Made by a program: the position numbers and the translations under genes. This document shows, piece by piece, positions 59,987 to 64,000 of a DNA stretch of 64,000 bases. The notes under the pieces are model-generated. The model was not told the origin of the DNA, made no database searches, and was given only the letters and a program-made list of their open reading frames with translations. Each line of letters opens with the position of its first letter. Position 1 is the stretch's first letter. The DNA is from Brevundimonas lutea (lineage in GTDB: Bacteria; Pseudomonadota; Alphaproteobacteria; Caulobacterales; Caulobacteraceae): contig NZ_QUOQ01000007.1 in NCBI RefSeq assembly GCF_003704105.1, forward strand, positions 62,001 to 126,000, given 5' to 3'.

Positions 59987-61060
59987 ATGCCTGACGCCCT
60001 GGAAATGGTCCTCAGAGGCGGCGCCGCCACCACCTTCCTGGTGCTGGCCGTCATCCTCCTGCGCGACGGCGGCGACCGCACCCTGGCGCGCCTGGGGGCG
60101 CTGTTCGCCCTTAGCACCGGCTGGTGGGCGCTGAACATCCCGCCCTTCGTCCTCTGGGCGCACCAGTGGGCCTTCCCGCTGCTCGTTGTCGCCTTCGGCA
60201 AGGCCGCCGCCTTCTGGCTGTTCACCCGCGCCCTGTTCGATGACGACTTCCGCATGAGGCCGCAAGACTGGGTGATCTGGGGCACCATGGTGGTCGGCGG
60301 GGGCCTCTGGATGGTGTCCGGCCGGCTGGGCCTGCCGACCGACTGGATCCGCGTCCCGCACCAGATCGCCCAGGTGACTCTGGCGCTCTCGGCCGCCTGG
60401 ATCGCCTGGCGGGGACGGGGCGCGGACCTGTTGGAGTCGCGCCGGCGGACACGGGTCGCCTTCGTCCTGATCAGCGCCCTGTTCATGGTGGGGATCACCA
60501 CCTCCTACCTCGCTCCCGGCCGACCGTCGGCGCTGGTGGTTGACCTCAATGTCATCCGCATCTTCGTCACCGGGCTCGCCATGGCCTGGCTGGTGGCGGG
60601 ACTGAGGACCCCCGAGATCTTCGCCCGGGCGCCGGCCACGGCCACGCCCGGCGTGCGCGACCTGCCCTTCATCGGCGAAGCCTCGGAAGTCCGGCTTCAC
60701 GACCGGTTGCGGCGCGCCATGGAGGTCGACAAGGCCTTCCGCGCCGAGGGATTGACCATCGGCGCCCTGGCCGCGCGCATCGGCGCCCCGGAATATGCGC
60801 TGCGGCGACTGATCAACCGCCGGCTCGGCTATCGCAATTTCAACGCCTATCTGAACGCCTGGCGGCTGGCCGAGGCCCGCGCCGCCCTGGCCGATCCGGC
60901 CCAGCACGACGTGCCGATCTCCACCATCGCCCTCGACGCCGGATTCAATTCGCTGGGCCCCTTCAACCGGGCCTTCAAGGCGGCCGAGGGCATGACGCCG
61001 AGCGAATTCCGGCTGGAGGCGAGCCTGCGCGCGGCCTCGCCGATTGCGGAGTCCGCCTAG
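59987..61060 (+). CDS. AraC-family regulator with N-terminal membrane domain
   Basis: In this 357-residue protein the N-terminal 220 residues contain about six or seven hydrophobic helices (FLVLAVILL, GTMVVGGGLWMVSG and others). The C-terminal 110 residues form the AraC DNA-binding domain with LTIGALAARIGAPEYALRRL and HDVPISTIALDAGFNSLGPF and GMTPSEFRLEA. Membrane-anchored AraC regulators of this kind sense the envelope. GGGAGCC lies before ATG 59987, 27 bases after the dedA stop, so it may be in the same operon. The target is unknown; the Kelch gene downstream is a candidate. Confidence 0.88.
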   Translation: MPDALEMVLRGGAATTFLVLAVILLRDGGDRTLARLGALFALSTGWWALNIPPFVLWAHQWAFPLLVVAFGKAAAFWLFTRALFDDDFRMRPQDWVIWGTMVVGGGLWMVSGRLGLPTDWIRVPHQIAQVTLALSAAWIAWRGRGADLLESRRRTRVAFVLISALFMVGITTSYLAPGRPSALVVDLNVIRIFVTGLAMAWLVAGLRTPEIFARAPATATPGVRDLPFIGEASEVRLHDRLRRAMEVDKAFRAEGLTIGALAARIGAPEYALRRLINRRLGYRNFNAYLNAWRLAEARAALADPAQHDVPISTIALDAGFNSLGPFNRAFKAAEGMTPSEFRLEASLRAASPIAESA

Positions 61061-61131
61061 CCGAATTCGAAAAAGGGCGCGCAGGGTCTGGACCCGACTG
61101 TTCCGATGCCTTCCGTCAGAGGAGGATCGAC

Positions 61132-62208
61132 ATGACCACGACCCGCGCGGCGATCGCCGCCCTGGTGCTTCTCATGGCGTCGTCGGCCACGGCCCAGCCC
61201 GACGCGACGCGCCCGACCGTCATCGCCCAGGGCGACCTGCTCACCGAGACCTGGAACGGACGGATCACGGGCGGCTATCCCCCCGGCCTCGAGGTCGAGG
61301 GCTGGAGTCTGGGCGCGGCCATGCCGCTGGCCCGGTCCGAGCACGCGATCGCAGAGATGGACGGACGCATGTGGGTGATGGGCGGCTATCCGCCCGGTCG
61401 CCTGCCGTCCGACCTGGTGCAGATCTATGATTCACGGACATACCATTGGAGCCTGGGTCCGCGCCTGCCGCAGCCCATGCACCATATGATGGCGGCATCG
61501 GTCGACGGCCGCATGTATGTCATCGGCGGCGAACTGGACGGCGCCTCGACCGGGCGGCCGGAAGTCTTTGTCGACACGGTCTGGATGCATGACCCGGCGG
61601 CCGGCGGCTGGCTCGAGCGGGCGCGCATGCCCACCGCGCGCAGCGGCGGCGGCAAGGCGGTGATCGACGGCAAAATCTATGTCGCCGGCGGTCGCCCCCC
61701 TGGAGGCGCAGCCTTCGAGGTCTATGACCCGTCGACCGACAGCTGGGAGCGGCTCCCGGACATGCCGACCCAGAGAAACCACCTCGCCATGGCGGCCATC
61801 GACGGCAAGGTGATTGTCGCCGGCGGGCGCATCGGACCCGGCGCGGGCGCCGAACGCGTCGATGTGGTCGAAATCTACGACCCCGCCACGCGCACCTGGA
61901 GCCGGGGCGCGCCCCTGCCCACGGCCGTCGGCGGGATCACCGCCGCGGTCCACGCCGGCTGCCTGTTCGTCTTCGGCGGCGAGGGCGAACGCAGCCACGT
62001 GCTCGGCCTCACCCCCACCACCTACGGCTATGACCCCCGCGCCGACCGTTGGACACGCCTGGCCGATCTGCCGATCGCCGTGCACGGTCTGAAGGGCGCC
62101 GCCGTGTTCGATGGGCGCATCCATCTCCCGGGGGGCGCCGTCACCCTCGGCGGCAACACCGGCACCAACGCCATGCAGGTCTATCGACCGCCGATGACCT
62201 GCGATTGA
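61132..62208 (+). CDS. Exported Kelch-repeat protein
   Basis: The 358-residue protein has a signal peptide (MTTTRAAIAALVLLMASSATA) followed by six Kelch blades. Each has a paired Gly and aromatic residue: MWVMGGYPPG, MYVIGGELDG, IYVAGGRPPGG, VIVAGGRIG, LFVFGGEGE and IHLPGGAVTL. They form a six-bladed beta propeller, which often serves as a binding scaffold. It starts at ATG 61132 with GGAGG at 61122. Its 3' end overlaps the convergent integrase-like gene by 28 bases. No catalytic residues are visible. Confidence 0.88.
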   Translation: MTTTRAAIAALVLLMASSATAQPDATRPTVIAQGDLLTETWNGRITGGYPPGLEVEGWSLGAAMPLARSEHAIAEMDGRMWVMGGYPPGRLPSDLVQIYDSRTYHWSLGPRLPQPMHHMMAASVDGRMYVIGGELDGASTGRPEVFVDTVWMHDPAAGGWLERARMPTARSGGGKAVIDGKIYVAGGRPPGGAAFEVYDPSTDSWERLPDMPTQRNHLAMAAIDGKVIVAGGRIGPGAGAERVDVVEIYDPATRTWSRGAPLPTAVGGITAAVHAGCLFVFGGEGERSHVLGLTPTTYGYDPRADRWTRLADLPIAVHGLKGAAVFDGRIHLPGGAVTLGGNTGTNAMQVYRPPMTCD

Positions 62209-64000
62209 TCACCCCGGCCGGCGGCGCTCTCGCTGGAAGTCTGAACCGCCGCTCCGTCCGTCTCCCACACTTGGTTCAGGATCCTGGCCGCGAGCGCCGC
62301 CTTGTCCTGCGGAAGGAAGCGCCCGTAGTGGGCCGCCACCGTCGCCGCCGTATCCTGAATGGCGTAGCTCGCCTGCTCGTAGGACCCCGTCTGTTTCAGC
62401 ACATGGGTCGCGAGCACATCGCGAACGCTATGGGGCCCATGAGGCAGCAAGCCTTCGATGGCGCCCTTGCCGGTGTAGGGATTGCGGATGCCATAGCGCT
62501 GGATCGCCAGCCGCCAGGCCTCGTAGAAGGTGGTCTGGTTGTAGGCGGCGTCGGCGCTGGTCCGCTTGACCGTCTTGACGAACAGGACCCCGGGATCGGT
62601 CGCGTCGCCGAGCAGCAGCGCCCGCTCGCGCTCAAGATACCGCTCAAGCACGGCATAGAGCTCTCCCAGATCCGGAAGCAAAAGCCGAAAGGGCCGCTTC
62701 GCGAAATAGGCGGAGTCCGCGTTCTTGAAGGCTGCACAGGGGATGAAGACCTCCCAGCCGCCTTCCCGCGCGTTCCACCGCAGTTCGCCGCGTTTCAGGG
62801 CCTCCAGCTCGCGTTCCGTGCGAGCGGGCTGGCCACGCTCCCGATAGAGCAGCTGCCTCAGGTTCTTCTGGCGAAGCCCCGTATGCAGGCCGAGCCGCAA
62901 CATGAGGAAGCCGCGCGAGGCCTCGGCGGCGGCGCGCGGCGCCCGCCGGGCGTCCGGCATGCGTCGCAGGATCTCGTCGGTGATCTTGCGGTACTCCGCG
63001 ACCGGGCTCGCCGCCTCCAGCACTGGTAACAAGGGCTCGAACGGATCGCGGTGGACCCTCGCCACCCGCTGAATCTCCTTGGCCCGGGCGAGGCCGTGGG
63101 AATGCATCTTCTCGCAGGCCGCATCCCAGTCCGAGCGGATGGTCTCGATGTCCCCCGCTTCGATCAGGCCCGGCGCCGCGACCAGGCGCTCCGCCAGCTG
63201 CGGTGACTGCCGCAGCCAACCCGTCTCCCGACGGGTGAAGGCGACCCCGAGCAGGATCATGTCGACTTCCCAACCGGTGTAGAAGCCTCGCCGCGCCTCC
63301 CGCCAACGCACGTACCAGTCCCAGACGGCGGGGACCGCCAGCATCGCGAGCGTCAGGTCCTGGGGACGGAGCCCCATACCGCGCACCGGTCCGTCCCGCG
63401 ACGCCGCCAACGCCCCGAACAGCAGGCCGAGATGTTCGGCCCTCTGGGCGGCGGTCTCAGGACCCCAGACGCCGGAGCGGCGATAGCCGGCCGGCGCCAG
63501 GGTCGCGCTCTTGAAGGCGATGAGCGCAGCGACCTCCTCGGCCAGCTGCGGCGGCGGGGCCATCCCCGACGGCCGCCGCCCGCCCTTGCTGAGATCGAAG
63601 CGGAAGGCGAAGCGATGCTTCGACACCTCGATGTGGAAGCGGCTGAAGGCGGTCCCTCCCGTCAGGATGTTGGACCGGACCCAGTGGATGATCTCAGCCT
63701 GTTCGGCCGGGGACCGCGCGTGGAAATCGTCCGGCAGATGCCAGGCCAGCCGCCTTTGCTCGGACCGCGCGACCCCGGCGATGGCCGGGCGCTGCACCGC
63801 GTGAGAGCGCGCCACCTTCGACGCCAGGGAATTCGGCGCGAGCCGATAGCGGTCCTCGATCAGCGCCACCGCCTTCAGCGTCGCGGGCGTCGAGGGAAGC
63901 TTTTCGCCCCGCCTCCAGCTGACGAGCGTCGTGCGGTCGATCAGCCCGCCCCTGGCCCGCACGGCGCGGTGCAGAGCCCAGACCGTCTCGCCGTGGCGGG
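62181..64000 (-). CDS. Tyrosine-recombinase-like integrase (partial, runs off right edge)
   Basis: The frame is open to the window edge: upstream of the GTG at 63962 it continues as RHGETVWALHRAV, so the start is outside. The C-terminal half has the recombinase set: TGLRQKNLRQLLYRE (first Arg), a strand with VFIPCAAFKNADS, HGPHSVRDVLATHVLKQTG (HxxR) and AAHYGRFLPQDK with the candidate Tyr nucleophile. The N-terminal part (over 300 residues visible) is larger than in typical phage integrases and starts with a helix-turn-helix-like GGLIDRTTLVSWRRGEKLPS. It probably mobilises the element to which the relaxase belongs. The 3' end overlaps the Kelch gene. Confidence 0.72.
   Translation of the reverse strand, partial: RHGETVWALHRAVRARGGLIDRTTLVSWRRGEKLPSTPATLKAVALIEDRYRLAPNSLASKVARSHAVQRPAIAGVARSEQRRLAWHLPDDFHARSPAEQAEIIHWVRSNILTGGTAFSRFHIEVSKHRFAFRFDLSKGGRRPSGMAPPPQLAEEVAALIAFKSATLAPAGYRRSGVWGPETAAQRAEHLGLLFGALAASRDGPVRGMGLRPQDLTLAMLAVPAVWDWYVRWREARRGFYTGWEVDMILLGVAFTRRETGWLRQSPQLAERLVAAPGLIEAGDIETIRSDWDAACEKMHSHGLARAKEIQRVARVHRDPFEPLLPVLEAASPVAEYRKITDEILRRMPDARRAPRAAAEASRGFLMLRLGLHTGLRQKNLRQLLYRERGQPARTERELEALKRGELRWNAREGGWEVFIPCAAFKNADSAYFAKRPFRLLLPDLGELYAVLERYLERERALLLGDATDPGVLFVKTVKRTSADAAYNQTTFYEAWRLAIQRYGIRNPYTGKGAIEGLLPHGPHSVRDVLATHVLKQTGSYEQASYAIQDTAATVAAHYGRFLPQDKAALAARILNQVWETDGAAVQTSSESAAGRGDQSQVIGGR

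Noticed and set aside
59234..60907. 557-codon minus-strand ORF opposite dedA and the AraC gene
   Set aside because: It spans three well-supported genes on the other strand and shows only shadow composition (Gly, Gln, Arg, His).
26371..64000. Second attachment site matching the tRNA-Ser 3' end
   Set aside because: I scanned for TTCGAATCCCTCTCTGTCC-like sequence downstream and saw none; it may lie beyond the window.

Overview
The window looks like a chromosomal segment of a high-GC alphaproteobacterium, most likely Caulobacterales (Brevundimonas/Caulobacter-like). The clues are the pse/flm-type pseudaminic acid cluster, the fused subunit I/III cytochrome oxidase cluster, a cyanide-insensitive-type bd oxidase, frequent GTG/TTG starts and many 4-base ATGA/GTGA gene overlaps. 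The genus is inferred from gene content; no rRNA or marker gene is present.

The left part (1-26.4 kb) is ordinary chromosome. It starts with the 5' end of a thiamine-diphosphate enzyme, then an entericidin-like lipoprotein, rmuC, a creatininase-family amidohydrolase, a phasin-like protein and purH. The tight pseC-F-G-H-I operon (4.9-9.2 kb) makes CMP-pseudaminic acid precursors, probably for flagellin glycosylation; pseB is not here. It is followed by a fused mannose-1-phosphate guanylyltransferase/phosphomannomutase. A respiratory block follows (12-21.8 kb): ctaG-like assembly factor, cytochrome b561-like protein, three cytochrome c modules, cytochrome oxidase II and fused I/III, then cydAB with a very small DUF2474-type subunit. 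An AmpG-like permease, a hybrid histidine kinase, a YjbR-like protein and msrA lead to tRNA-Ser(GGA).

The middle part (26.5-54.2 kb) begins 110 bp after the tRNA and is a dense anti-phage/DNA-conflict island. In order it holds: (a) a four-gene cassette of two predicted PD-(D/E)XK nucleases, a Z1-domain ATPase and a GHKL/MORC-like ATPase, joined by ATGA overlaps; (b) a fused nucleotidyltransferase-HEPN protein; (c) a metallo-beta-lactamase-fold protein with an unrecognised partner; (d) a cassette of an unknown protein, a three-helix membrane protein and an SF2 helicase; (e) a 1323-aa nuclease-STAND NTPase; (f) a three-gene ABC-3C system (nuclease, middle component, DUF2326 ATPase); (g) an HNH nuclease, a 751-aa predicted nuclease and a DUF4145 protein; (h) a small ribbon-helix-helix protein, a C5-cytosine methyltransferase, Vsr and a further nuclease-like protein. 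Families in (a) and (h) are known to belong together in MORC/MutL-type restriction-modification loci. Here about 18 kb of other systems separate them, so the locus may be split by later insertions.

The right part (54.2-64 kb) has mobile-element character. It holds a small HTH protein, a MOB-type relaxase (DUF3363 family) with an oriT-like hairpin plus ATCTTG|C site just upstream of it, a YtrA-type GntR regulator with a clear palindromic operator, an ABC exporter, a DedA protein, an AraC regulator, a Kelch-repeat secreted protein and a tyrosine-recombinase-like gene that runs off the right edge.
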